A stretch of 34,971 nucleotides of DNA, taken from the NCBI GenBank assembly GCA_900757205.1, contig CAAENA010000065.1, forward strand, positions 1-34,971. The letters are read 5' to 3'. This stretch comes from an uncultured Collinsella sp. Lineage in GTDB: Bacteria > Actinomycetota > Coriobacteriia > Coriobacteriales > Coriobacteriaceae. The notes beneath the pieces are model-generated. The model saw only the letters and a list, made by a program, of their open reading frames with translations. It was not told the DNA's origin and ran no database searches. Of the stretch, positions 8,142-15,247 are shown in pieces (the stretch's first letter is position 1; each line of letters starts with the position of its first letter). A program made the position numbers and the translations under genes.

Positions 8142-8345
8142 TGGACAGTTAGTTCAGATTTGTATAAACAGACGGCTTATTTCAAGGCGCTTTGCTGCCA
8201 TCTCGGGGCCAATCACCTCATTTAAAGGCTCGAATGGCTTCGAAATAGCGCAAAACGTGCGCCCCAAAGCACCGAAACGGCTCCATGTCTCCGATTTTGG
8301 CAGCCGAGAGCCTCTTGCTTTATACAAATCTGAACTAACTGTCCA
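8142..8345. repeat. 204-bp terminal-inverted-repeat element, right copy
   Basis: Perfect 27-bp terminal inverted repeats begin TGGACAGTTAGTTCAGATTT and continue GTATAAA. A minus-strand frame of 71 codons crosses it, but its first and last parts are made of the repeat arms and the equivalent frame in the left copy is broken by a stop, so it is not called a gene. The element lies 33 bp after the nuclease-like gene and about 115 bp before pth. Confidence 0.8.
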
Positions 8346-8459
8346 CCCCGGTTTCCTGCAACCGCTCAAACGCCCTCAACTCACCTCAATTGCCCTCCAT
8401 TTGACAGCGGCAACAGGGTCGCTCACCATAGCAGGCGACAAATCAACGAAAGGATGAAC

Positions 8460-9089
8460 ATGGCAGCTGCACAGCCGCTTAAGATTCGCATGGTTGCCGG
8501 GCTTGGCAACCCGGGCGAGGAATATGCCGAGACCCGCCACAACGCCGGCTTTAAGGCAATCGACGAGCTGGCCCGTCAGGCCGGTGTCACGTATTGGAAA
8601 AATCAGGCCGGTGCCGAGGTCGCGCTCATCAATATCAACGATGCCGAGGAAGAGGGCGGCAAACGCCAGATTGTGCTGGTCAAGCCGCAGTCATTCATGA
8701 ACACCTCGGGCGGCCCCATCTCCAAGCTCTGCCGCGAGTACAAGATCAAGGCCGAGGAGCTGCTCGTAATCCACGACGAGCTCGATATTCCCGCCGGCGA
8801 CGTGCGTGTTAAGGTGGGCGGCGGCCATGCTGGCCACAACGGCCTGCGTTCCATCATCGACAAGATGGGCAGCCGCGACTTCAGCCGCATCCGCACCGGC
8901 ATCGGCAACCCTCCCGGCAAGATGGCCGTCGCAGACTATGTGCTTAAGCAGCTGCGCGCCCGCGAGGCCGAGGGCTTCCAGGACACCTGCACCCGCGCCG
9001 CAGATGCCGCCGGTTTGGCCATCGTCCACGGCGTAATCTACGCCCGCGATCACGTAAACGGTGCCGCTTCCGCCAACGGCAAGCACTAA
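8460..9089 (+). CDS. pth: Peptidyl-tRNA hydrolase
   Basis: A 209-residue cytoplasmic enzyme that releases peptides from prematurely dropped peptidyl-tRNA. Motifs are GLGNPGEEYAETRHNAGF (with the catalytic His), KPQSFMNTSG, HDELDIPAGDVRVK, GGGHAGHNGLRSI and the terminal GIGNPPGKMAVADYVL. The ATG at 8460 has AAAGGA at a sensible distance. An in-frame ATG at 8454 sits on top of that ribosome binding site and is less likely. The stop codon is part of the hairpin that follows. The C-terminal tail is alanine-rich. Confidence 0.97.
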   Translation: MAAAQPLKIRMVAGLGNPGEEYAETRHNAGFKAIDELARQAGVTYWKNQAGAEVALININDAEEEGGKRQIVLVKPQSFMNTSGGPISKLCREYKIKAEELLVIHDELDIPAGDVRVKVGGGHAGHNGLRSIIDKMGSRDFSRIRTGIGNPPGKMAVADYVLKQLRAREAEGFQDTCTRAADAAGLAIVHGVIYARDHVNGAASANGKH

Positions 9090-9127
9090 AACCTACCATT
9101 TAGGGATGTTAATTTTGGCAGGTTTTA
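9088..9127 (+). terminator. Stop-overlapping palindrome after pth (AAAACCTRCCA family)
   Basis: AAAACCTACCA pairs with TGGCAGGTTTT around an 17-nt AT-rich loop, and the left arm includes the last bases of the pth stop codon. The palindrome after purF (21423-21465) has the same arms and also overlaps a stop codon. It can act as a terminator, although the T-run is only four bases. Confidence 0.65.
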
Positions 9128-9192
9128 TATGCGAAAACGCCGCCGCGGCCGCATCGCAATAAGTCCTGCGCCGCCATACATATGCAGCGCCC

Positions 9193-9236
9193 CAAAGGGG
9201 GCCGGCCCCACCGATGCGCGAGGCCGGCCCCCTTTG
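9193..9236. terminator. Strong GC hairpin between pth and nfnA
   Basis: A 15-bp perfect inverted repeat, CAAAGGGGGCCGGCC and its complement, surrounds a 14-nt loop. T-rich sequence follows within a few bases on the plus strand. It probably isolates nfnAB from pth transcription. Confidence 0.65.
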
Positions 9237-9251
9237 CCGTTTTGCCTGATA

Positions 9252-9292
9252 AAACCGACCAAAATAAACCTGTCCCTTTTTGGTAGGTCGGG
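9252..9292. repeat. Palindrome containing ACCAAAATAAACCTGTCCC
   Basis: CCGACCAAAA and TTTTGGTAGGTCGG form an imperfect stem. The 19-bp internal sequence at 9258-9276 recurs exactly at 21431-21449 in the palindrome behind purF. It is one of several intergenic elements in the window carrying a TGTCCC/GGGACA-type motif. Confidence 0.65.
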
Positions 9293-9346
9293 ATAAACCC
9301 TTTTCCCAACCGCCGAAGACACACGTAAACAGCATGTCCATGAGGG

Positions 9347-9352
9347 TATAAT
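9347..9352 (+). promoter_or_regulatory. Candidate -10 box for nfnAB
   Basis: A consensus TATAAT lies 105 bp before the nfnA start, downstream of the hairpins, with no consensus -35 at the usual distance. It would leave a leader of about 100 nt. Confidence 0.4.
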
Positions 9353-9457
9353 TTGCACCGTATGTCTGCACAACGCCTGTGCGCGTACGGTTTTACTCGG
9401 GCTACCGTCCATTTCCGTGGAGGCACGGTTCGGCGGCCCTAACAAGAGAGGGGTTCT

Positions 9458-10297
9458 ATGTATAAGATCCTGGAGAAGACGCAGTTCTCGGAGAAGGTGT
9501 TCAAGTTCCGCATCGAGGCGCCCGCAATCGCCAAACATGCGCACGCTGGACAGTTCCTCATGGTTCGCGCCAACGAGACGGGCGAGCGTGTCCCGTTTAC
9601 CCTGGCCGGCTGGAACGGTGACGAGGGCTGGGTCGAGTTCATCTTCATGGTGATCGGCAAGACCACCGAGATGCTTTCCACCTACGAGGCCGGCGAGTCG
9701 CTGCGCGACGTCGTGGGCCCGCTGGGCGTTCCCACCGAGATGGCCGAGGGCCCCTGCGCCGTCATTGGCGGCGGCGTCGGCCTGGCAATTGCCTTCCCGG
9801 TCGCCAAGCACCTGGTCGAGACCGGTCACGAGGTGCACGCCATCATGGGCGCCCGCACCAAGGACCTCCTGCTCATGGAGGACCAGTTCCGCGAGCTCCT
9901 CGACGAGGACCACATCCACATCACCACCGACGACGGCTCCTACGGCGAGCAGGGCGTTGTCACCGCTCCGCTGGAGCGCCTGCTGCAGGACAAGGCCGTG
10001 AGCCAGGTCTTCTGCGTCGGCCCCGTTCCGATGATGAAGTTCTCGACCCTCACCGCCCAGAAGTACGACACCCCCATCACCGCGTCGCTCAACCCCATCA
10101 TGGTTGACGGCACCGGCATGTGCGGCTGCTGCCGCGTCGAGGTGGGCGGCGTGACCAAGTTCGCTTGCGTCGACGGCCCCGACTTCGATGCCACCCTGGT
10201 CGACTGGGATGACCTTCGTGCCCGCCAGGCCGCTTACCGTTCCGAAGAGGGCGAGTCCCTCAAGGCCTATGAGGAAAAGAGCTGCGCATGCCACTAG
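9458..10297 (+). CDS. nfnA: NfnA-type FAD/NAD-binding subunit of NADH-dependent ferredoxin:NADP+ oxidoreductase
   Basis: A 279-residue flavoprotein of the ferredoxin-NADP reductase / dihydroorotate dehydrogenase electron-transfer family. The N-terminal FAD domain contains RVPFTLAGW. A nucleotide-binding region starts at AVIGGGVGLAIAFPVAKHL. A C-terminal [2Fe-2S] motif reads DGTGMCGCCRV with a further Cys in KFACVDGPDFD. With NfnB it should couple NADH and reduced ferredoxin oxidation to NADP+ reduction by flavin-based bifurcation, typical of anaerobes. The ATG follows AGAGAGGGG. The 3' end overlaps nfnB by 10 bp. The alternative name in databases is sulfide dehydrogenase-like subunit; PyrK is less likely because no pyrD neighbours it. 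Confidence 0.88.
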   Translation: MYKILEKTQFSEKVFKFRIEAPAIAKHAHAGQFLMVRANETGERVPFTLAGWNGDEGWVEFIFMVIGKTTEMLSTYEAGESLRDVVGPLGVPTEMAEGPCAVIGGGVGLAIAFPVAKHLVETGHEVHAIMGARTKDLLLMEDQFRELLDEDHIHITTDDGSYGEQGVVTAPLERLLQDKAVSQVFCVGPVPMMKFSTLTAQKYDTPITASLNPIMVDGTGMCGCCRVEVGGVTKFACVDGPDFDATLVDWDDLRARQAAYRSEEGESLKAYEEKSCACH

Positions 10298-11697
10298 TTA
10301 ACGGTCGTTTCGTTGCCGATATGAAGTCGCCCCGCACCCCCGATAACGAGGAGCCGGCTGCCGAGCGCGCCTGCGACTTCCGCCCCGTCGACAAGGGCTT
10401 CACCGAGGAGATGGCGCTGGCCGAGGCCGAGCGCTGCCTCAACTGCAAGAAGCCGTTCTGTGTTGAGGGCTGCCCCGTCAACATCAACATCCCCCGCTTT
10501 ATCGAGCAGATCCGCGCGAAGGACTTCGGCGGCGCCCTCGATACCATCCGCGAGGACTCCATGCTTCCCGCCATCTGCGGCCGCGTCTGCCCGCAGGAGA
10601 ACCAGTGCGAGGGCAAGTGCATCCGTGGCAAGAAGTCCGAGCCCGTGGCCATCGGCCAGCTCGAGCGCTTCCTGGGTGACCGCCCCGAGCTCGCCTCCAC
10701 GCCCAAGATGGCCCCCAAGAACGGCAAGAAGGTCGCCGTCGTCGGCTCCGGCCCGTCCGGCATCACCTGCGCCGGCGAGCTCGCCCGCAACGGCTTTGAC
10801 GTCACCGTCTTCGAGGCTTTCTTCACCGGCGGCGGCGTGCTGGTCTACGGCATCCCCGAGTTCCGTCTGCCCAAGGCAGTCGTCAAGCGCGAGATCGACG
10901 GCCTGGAGGACATGGGCGTCAAGTTTGAGTACAACTCCGTCGTGGGCAACATGGCCACGGCCGAGGAGCTGTTCGAGCAGGGCTTCGACGCTATCTACGT
11001 GGCGACCGGCGCTGGCCTGCCCAAGTTCCTCAACGTCCCCGGCGAGAACCTGCCCAACGTCTTCTTCGCGAACGAGTACCTCACCCGCGTGAACCTGATG
11101 AAGGCCAACAAGTTCCCCGAGTACGACACCCCCACCAAGCACGGCAAGAACGTCGTTGTCTTTGGCGGCGGCAACGTGGCCATGGACGCCGTCCGTACCG
11201 CCAAGCGCCTGGGCGCCGAGCACGCCATCATCGCCTACCGTCGTACCGAGGACGAGATGCCCTGCCGTCGCGCCGAGCTGCACCATGCTAAGGCCGAGGG
11301 CGTCGAGGTTCTGCCGCTCGTCTCCCCGCTCGAGTTTGTCGCTGGCGAGGACGGCTCCGTGTGCGCCGTCAAGGTCCAGAAGATGGAGCTCGGCGAGCCC
11401 GACGAGTCCGGCCGCCGTCGCCCGGTGCCCATCGAGGGCGCCATCGAGGAGATCCCCTGCGACGTCGCGATCTCGGCTATCGGCACTAACGCCAACCCCT
11501 TCGCTGCCAAGATCGGCGGCAAGATGGAGCTCAACAAGTGGGGCTACATCGTTGCCGACGAGGAGACCGGCCAGACCACCGATCCCCGCATCTGGGCCGG
11601 CGGCGACATCGTCACCGGTGCCGCTACGGTCATTCTGGCGATGGGCGCCGGCAAGAAGGCCGCCGCTTCCATCACCAAGAGCCTGCTGGGCGAGTAA
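10288..11697 (+). CDS. nfnB: NfnB-type / glutamate synthase small-subunit-like NADPH oxidoreductase
   Basis: A 469-residue protein. An N-terminal cysteine-rich domain (CLNCKKPFCVEGCP, then CGRVCPQENQCEGKC) should hold two [4Fe-4S] clusters. The FAD-binding motif is VGSGPSGITCAGELA, and the NADPH-binding motif is VFGGGNVAMDAVRTAKRLG. The C-terminal FAD contact is WAGGDIVTGAATVILAMGAGKKAA. Alone it would be annotated as a GltD-like glutamate synthase subunit. The overlap with nfnA and the absence of a large GltB subunit favour the NfnAB bifurcating complex. A terminator follows 29 bp after the stop. Confidence 0.9.
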   Translation: MPLVNGRFVADMKSPRTPDNEEPAAERACDFRPVDKGFTEEMALAEAERCLNCKKPFCVEGCPVNINIPRFIEQIRAKDFGGALDTIREDSMLPAICGRVCPQENQCEGKCIRGKKSEPVAIGQLERFLGDRPELASTPKMAPKNGKKVAVVGSGPSGITCAGELARNGFDVTVFEAFFTGGGVLVYGIPEFRLPKAVVKREIDGLEDMGVKFEYNSVVGNMATAEELFEQGFDAIYVATGAGLPKFLNVPGENLPNVFFANEYLTRVNLMKANKFPEYDTPTKHGKNVVVFGGGNVAMDAVRTAKRLGAEHAIIAYRRTEDEMPCRRAELHHAKAEGVEVLPLVSPLEFVAGEDGSVCAVKVQKMELGEPDESGRRRPVPIEGAIEEIPCDVAISAIGTNANPFAAKIGGKMELNKWGYIVADEETGQTTDPRIWAGGDIVTGAATVILAMGAGKKAAASITKSLLGE

Positions 11698-11725
11698 TCA
11701 CCTACAGCACTAGCCGCCAAACGGC

Positions 11726-11766
11726 AAAGTCCCCGTCGAGCACACGCCCGGCGGGGACTTTTTTCT
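11726..11766 (+). terminator. Terminator after nfnB
   Basis: AAGTCCCCG pairs with CGGGGACTT and is followed by TTTTTCT, shortly after the nfnB stop. Confidence 0.88.
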
Positions 11767-11780
11767 ATGCCGGCCGCCCG

Positions 11781-11818
11781 ACCACCACAAAGGGGACAGG
11801 CACCTTAGTGGTGGTTTT
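11781..11818. repeat. Palindromic element CCACCAC...GTGGTGG, left copy
   Basis: ACCACCACAAAGGGGACAGG continues to GTGGTGGT, an imperfect palindrome. It is an inverted near-copy of the element at 12115-12154, so the pair brackets the repeat array between them. It carries the GGGGACAGGCACC sequence. Confidence 0.7.
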
Positions 11819-11838
11819 GGACTTGCCTGATCGTTTTG

Positions 11839-12054
11839 TCTCAATCTGTAACAGTTGGAGTCCGTTGAGCCCTGCAGTTGTTACAGATCGAGATATTGTG
11901 CCGGCCGCCCACTCCGCATCTCAATCTGTAACAGTTAGAGACCAAATATGCCGCCTGGTGTTACAGATCAAGACGTTGGGCTGACGGCCGAACGGTTCAT
12001 CTAAATCTGTAACAGTTAGAGCCATTTTCGCTGGCTTGGTGTTACAGATCGAGA
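11839..12054. repeat. Alternating-orientation repeat array: six 15-bp arms every 40-41 bp
   Basis: Three 55-bp units (11839-11893, 11919-11973, 12000-12054) each consist of an arm TCTCAATCTGTAACA, exactly 25 variable bases, and the inverted arm TGTTACAGATCGAGA. They are separated by 25 and 26 bp. The arms therefore start at 11839, 11879, 11919, 11959, 12000 and 12040, alternating in direction. The three forward arms share an extension GTTRGAG; the inverted arms do not. Most arm differences are consistent with G-U pairs on the minus-strand RNA. There is no reading frame and no cas gene nearby. The function is unknown; the options are an operator array, a structured RNA, or DNA hairpins recognised by a protein. 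Confidence 0.85.
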
Positions 12055-12063
12055 CTATGCAAA

Positions 12064-12105
12064 AGCCGAGGATAGGCACTGCCGCCAAGGCCTTCCCCTC
12101 GGCCT
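12064..12105. repeat. Hairpin between the array and the right bracket
   Basis: AGCCGAGG and CCTCGGCCT form an 8-bp stem around a 25-nt loop. It is followed by A-rich sequence on the plus strand, which reads as a T-rich run on the minus strand. Confidence 0.5.
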
Positions 12106-12110
12106 AAAAC

Positions 12111-12154
12111 AAAAACCACCACAAAGGTGCCTGTCTCCTTTGTGGTGGTTTTGG
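12111..12154 (-). terminator. Terminator of the cytidylate-kinase-like gene, also the right bracket palindrome
   Basis: Read on the minus strand, AAAACCACCACAAAGG pairs with CCTTTGTGGTGGTTTT around a 9-nt loop and is followed by TGTTTT, 4 bp after the stop of the neighbouring gene. It is the inverted relative of the element at 11781-11818, so a terminator and a repeat family member coincide. Confidence 0.8.
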
Positions 12155-12158
12155 TCGG

Positions 12159-12782
12159 TTAGTCTTCGAGCTGCGCTACTTTGTAGCGGTAGGCAGCGGC
12201 TATGACGTCTTTGCAGCCTTCGCGGCCCAGCTTGGCGCGGTTGACGACGATGTCTTTACCGCTCGTCATCTTCCACTTTCCGGCGCTGTAGCGCTTGTAG
12301 AACGCCTCGCGCGCCTTCTGCTGCTGCTTGACCAGCTTGGCGCCCTTCTTTTTATTAAGGCCACGCTTCTTGCGCACGATCTCGACGCGGTCCTCAAAGG
12401 GTGCGGTCACCAACACGGCAATGTGGTTGGGGTTGTTACGCAGCAGGTAATCGGACAGACGGCCTTCGATAATGCAGCTCTCAGTCTCGCCCAAGTCCAA
12501 AATCACCTGGCTCATCTTTTGGAACAACTTGTCCGAGTACGAGCGCGCGTCGTAGCGGTCGGGCAGAAACGCCATGTTCTCCACAGCCAGACGCTCGTCA
12601 TAGGCGGCCATCTTATCGAGTGACTCGCCCGCACGCAGCGACGCGCGCACCAGCAGCTCGTTGTCGTACAGAGGAATCCCCAACTCGTTGGCGAGGATGC
12701 GTCCGATCTCGTGGCCCTCGGCACCAAAGTCGCGCGCGATGGTAATGACCACAGGATTCTTCTTATTCTCCAGATCGCTCAT
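12159..12782 (-). CDS. Cytidylate kinase-like family protein
   Basis: A 207-residue protein of the PF13189-type family related to nucleoside monophosphate kinases. It begins VVITIARDFGAEGHEIGRILANELGIPLYD, where a family-typical phosphate-binding region replaces the classical GxxGxGKS loop. It continues with IIEGRLSDYLL, and a lid-like basic segment EIVRKKRGLNKKKGAK. The genuine substrate of this family is not established, so a nucleotide kinase role is inference. The ATG at 12782 follows AAAGGA. It is a single-gene unit with its own terminator, next to the repeat array. Confidence 0.85.
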   Translation of the reverse strand: MSDLENKKNPVVITIARDFGAEGHEIGRILANELGIPLYDNELLVRASLRAGESLDKMAAYDERLAVENMAFLPDRYDARSYSDKLFQKMSQVILDLGETESCIIEGRLSDYLLRNNPNHIAVLVTAPFEDRVEIVRKKRGLNKKKGAKLVKQQQKAREAFYKRYSAGKWKMTSGKDIVVNRAKLGREGCKDVIAAAYRYKVAQLED

Positions 12783-12843
12783 CGCGATTCCTTTCTAACA
12801 AATGAGAAAAGGGCTGTTTATCTCTTATTCCCACGATACCGTA

Positions 12844-12949
12844 CCTGGGTTTTCCTGGTGCCCAAGATTGGCCTGAAAGAGGAGCGACGCGTACTTTGGT
12901 ACGCGAGCGACGGTTTGAAGGCCAAGGTTGGGTGCCAGGGAAAGCCAGG
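12844..12949 (-). terminator. Large imperfect palindrome at the end of the amino acid transporter operon
   Basis: CCTGGGTTTTCCTGGTGCCC on the left is mirrored by GGGTGCCAGGGAAAGCCAGG on the right, with further pairing through AAGATTGGCC and GGCCAAGGTT. A central hairpin GCGTAC/GTACGC lies at 12889-12904. The palindrome ends one base before the stop codon of the last permease gene. It probably protects or terminates the operon transcript, although there is no long T-run. Confidence 0.6.
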
Positions 12950-13588
12950 CTATGCGGCTACGATGCGGCGTTGGTAAGCTCGAACCAGCAGCGAGATACC
13001 AAAGTTGAGCACGAAGTACATCGCAAACACCAGGCCGTAGAGCATAAGCACCTGCGACAGGTCGATCGCATGGGCCATCACGACGTTTGCCGTGTACATG
13101 AGCTCGGCCACGTTAATGCCCGAAAGATACGAGCTGTCCTTAATGACGGTCGTGCATTGGCTAAACAGCGCCGGAATGATCGTCTTAAACGTCTGCGGCA
13201 GAATGATGTAGCGCATGGTGGCAAAGAAGCCAAAGCCCTGGCTCTGCGCTGCCTCAAACTGGCCGCGCGGAATCGAGTTGAGACCGCCGCGCACAATCTC
13301 GGCCATAACGGCGCTGGTAAACAGCGTAAAGGCAATGGTCGAAATCACAATGTCCAAACCCTGCACCGTAAAGTAGATAAACAGGATCCACAGCAGGTTC
13401 GGCGTGCAGCGGAACAGCTCGATATAGGCGCTCACCAGAATACGGAATGGGCGGGGCGCATAGCTTTTAACGAGCGCCAGCACCGTGCCAAAGATGAGCG
13501 AGAAAAAGATCGACAGCGCCGAGATCTCTATGGTCTTAACAAAGCCGCCCCAAATGTAGAGCAGGTTGGTCGCGTTGAAGATTTCCAT
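12950..13588 (-). CDS. Amino acid ABC transporter permease (second permease of the operon)
   Basis: A 212-residue inner membrane protein of the polar amino acid (HisM/GlnP) permease family with about five membrane helices. The ATPase-contact EAA loop is seen in PRGQFEAAQSQGFGFFATMRYIILPQ. It starts 3 bp after the stop of the first permease, so translation is coupled. The two permeases probably form a heterodimeric channel with the ATPase at 15248-15979. The substrate is not resolvable from the sequence. Confidence 0.92.
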   Translation of the reverse strand: MEIFNATNLLYIWGGFVKTIEISALSIFFSLIFGTVLALVKSYAPRPFRILVSAYIELFRCTPNLLWILFIYFTVQGLDIVISTIAFTLFTSAVMAEIVRGGLNSIPRGQFEAAQSQGFGFFATMRYIILPQTFKTIIPALFSQCTTVIKDSSYLSGINVAELMYTANVVMAHAIDLSQVLMLYGLVFAMYFVLNFGISLLVRAYQRRIVAA

Positions 13589-13591
13589 GCG

Positions 13592-14338
13592 CTAGGCCTC
13601 CTCTACGTTGTCGAGCCCCAGCTCGGCCAGGCTCACACCGCGCGGACGCTCCTTGGAGCGGCGCTCGAGCCACTGCACCAGCATGGCGAGCGGAAAGCAG
13701 ATAATGAAGTACATAAGGCAGCAGACGATGTACCCCTGCAGGTAACCGTACAGACTCACAAAGTTGTCGGAACGGTACATAAGGTCGCCGCCGGCCACAA
13801 GCGCCAGCACCGACGTATTTTTGACCAGGTTGAGCGCCTGGTTACACAGCGGCGGCAGGATGATTTTGAACGTCTGAGGCAGCACGATGTACCAGTAGGC
13901 CTGCGCGCGGGTGAAACCCTGGCTCTGAGCCGCCTCCATCTGACCGCGCGGGACAGCCTCGATACCGGTACGGATGACCTCCGAGATATAGGCCGCGTGA
14001 TACAGGCCCACGCCCAAGAAGCCCAGCACGAACGGCGCGATGCGCACCGGCTGGTCGGCACCGGTCATGGCCTGCAAAAACTGCGGGCCAGCCATATACA
14101 TAAAGAGCACCTGCACGGGTAGCGGGGTATTCTGGTAAAACTCAACGTACACGCGGCTGATGGCGCGCAGTACACGCGAACGGGTGGTCGAGAACACGCC
14201 CAGCAGCGTGCCCAGCACCAGCGACAGCAGCAGACCAGCAACGACCACCTGCAGCGTCACGCCAAAGCCCTCCCAGAAGGGCCCCATGTTTTGAAATGTC
14301 GTCGACCAGCGGTCGGCGTCAAACAATCCTTCGAGCAT
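13592..14338 (-). CDS. Amino acid ABC transporter permease (first permease of the operon)
   Basis: A 248-residue membrane permease of the same family as its neighbour. It begins MLEGLFDADRW, has hydrophobic helices from TLQVVVAGLLLSLVLGTLLG, and shows the EAA loop in PRGQMEAAQSQGFTRAQAYWYIVLPQ. The ATG at 14338 is preceded by AAGGAAGGAA. An open frame further upstream overlaps the binding-protein gene and has unrelated, Arg-rich composition, so it was rejected. The C-terminal tail (RRSKERPRGVSLAELGLDNVEEA) is charged and cytoplasmic. Confidence 0.93.
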   Translation of the reverse strand: MLEGLFDADRWSTTFQNMGPFWEGFGVTLQVVVAGLLLSLVLGTLLGVFSTTRSRVLRAISRVYVEFYQNTPLPVQVLFMYMAGPQFLQAMTGADQPVRIAPFVLGFLGVGLYHAAYISEVIRTGIEAVPRGQMEAAQSQGFTRAQAYWYIVLPQTFKIILPPLCNQALNLVKNTSVLALVAGGDLMYRSDNFVSLYGYLQGYIVCCLMYFIICFPLAMLVQWLERRSKERPRGVSLAELGLDNVEEA

Positions 14339-14363
14339 TTGATTCCTTCCTTGGACGATGCGC

Positions 14364-15239
14364 CTACACAAGACCCCAGGTCTTGACCTCTTGATCGAGC
14401 CAGCCGTCGGCCAAGCGATCGCAGACCACCTGATCGACCACAGCCGAAAGGTCGCAGCCCTTCTTGGTCGCCACGCCGTAGCCCTGCTCGCCAAACTTGA
14501 CCTCGGGCTGCAGCAGCTCAACGGTCTCGTTCATGTAGCCGGCCAGCGTGGAGCGGTCCATGGCAAAGACGTCGATATTGCCGGCGTCGAGCGAACTCTT
14601 GATGATGGGATAGCCGCTAAAGGCCCTAAACTCGGGCTTACAGCTAAAGCCGTTGTCCTTGATCATCTGCTCGATCAGGCCCTGCGTGGTGGCACCCTGG
14701 CTCACGCCAATGACCTTGCCGTCCAAGTCCTCAATCGAGGTAAAGTCCGAACGCTTCTTGACCATGAGTCCCACGTAGTCGGTGCGGTACGGCGTCGAGA
14801 AATCCCAGCTCTTCTTGCGCTCGTCGGTGATGGTGTAGGTCGCCGCGACCACGTCGAGTTGGCCGTTATCGATCAGCGGGCCGCGCGTCTTGGGCGTTAC
14901 GTCGGTAAACTCGACAAGCTCCTGGGCGCGGGCCTCCTTGTAGCTCACGCCAAAGACGGCAGCGGCGATCTGGTAGCACAAATCGACTTCCATGCCCTCA
15001 AAGCGGCCCTTGGCGGTGTCGTAATAGCCATAGCCGGGAACGTCCTTCTTGACGCCGGCATTCAGATGACCACGCGACTTAATGGCCGCAAGCTTGGACC
15101 CCTTGTCGGAGCCCTCGCCGCTGGTAGAGTTACCGCAACCGGTAAGCGTGGTCCCCGTCAGCGCAAGCATGCCGGCGCCCGCCAGCTGCAAAAAGTGACG
15201 GCGCGACACGGCCGCCCTCGTCATATCCGTCATGTCCAT
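14364..15239 (-). CDS. Amino acid ABC transporter substrate-binding lipoprotein
   Basis: A 291-residue family 3 solute-binding protein. The N-terminus has SRRHFLQ, a twin-arginine-like motif, followed by a hydrophobic stretch and the lipobox LTGC, so it is probably exported (possibly folded, by Tat) and lipid-anchored outside the membrane. The mature domain shows GYYDTAKGRFEGMEVDLC, ATYTITDERKKSWDFSTPY and GVSQGATTQG, typical of glutamate/glutamine/aspartate binders. Several in-frame ATG codons lie at the start. The ATG at 15239 was chosen; a GTG at 15242 is equally possible. It sits 8 bp after the ATPase gene. Confidence 0.92.
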   Translation of the reverse strand: MDMTDMTRAAVSRRHFLQLAGAGMLALTGTTLTGCGNSTSGEGSDKGSKLAAIKSRGHLNAGVKKDVPGYGYYDTAKGRFEGMEVDLCYQIAAAVFGVSYKEARAQELVEFTDVTPKTRGPLIDNGQLDVVAATYTITDERKKSWDFSTPYRTDYVGLMVKKRSDFTSIEDLDGKVIGVSQGATTQGLIEQMIKDNGFSCKPEFRAFSGYPIIKSSLDAGNIDVFAMDRSTLAGYMNETVELLQPEVKFGEQGYGVATKKGCDLSAVVDQVVCDRLADGWLDQEVKTWGLV

Positions 15240-15247
15240 CACCGCGC

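Noticed and set aside
8154..8369. 71-codon open frame on the minus strand in the right TIR element
   Set aside because: Its N- and C-terminal parts are formed by the repeat arms and the same frame in the left copy is interrupted by a stop.
11839..12054. Classical CRISPR array
   Set aside because: Repeats alternate in direction, are only 15 bp long, and number six with no cas genes or leader nearby.
12159..12782. True cytidylate kinase (cmk)
   Set aside because: The classical P-loop and CMP-binding pattern are absent; it fits the cytidylate kinase-like family, so no cmk symbol was given.
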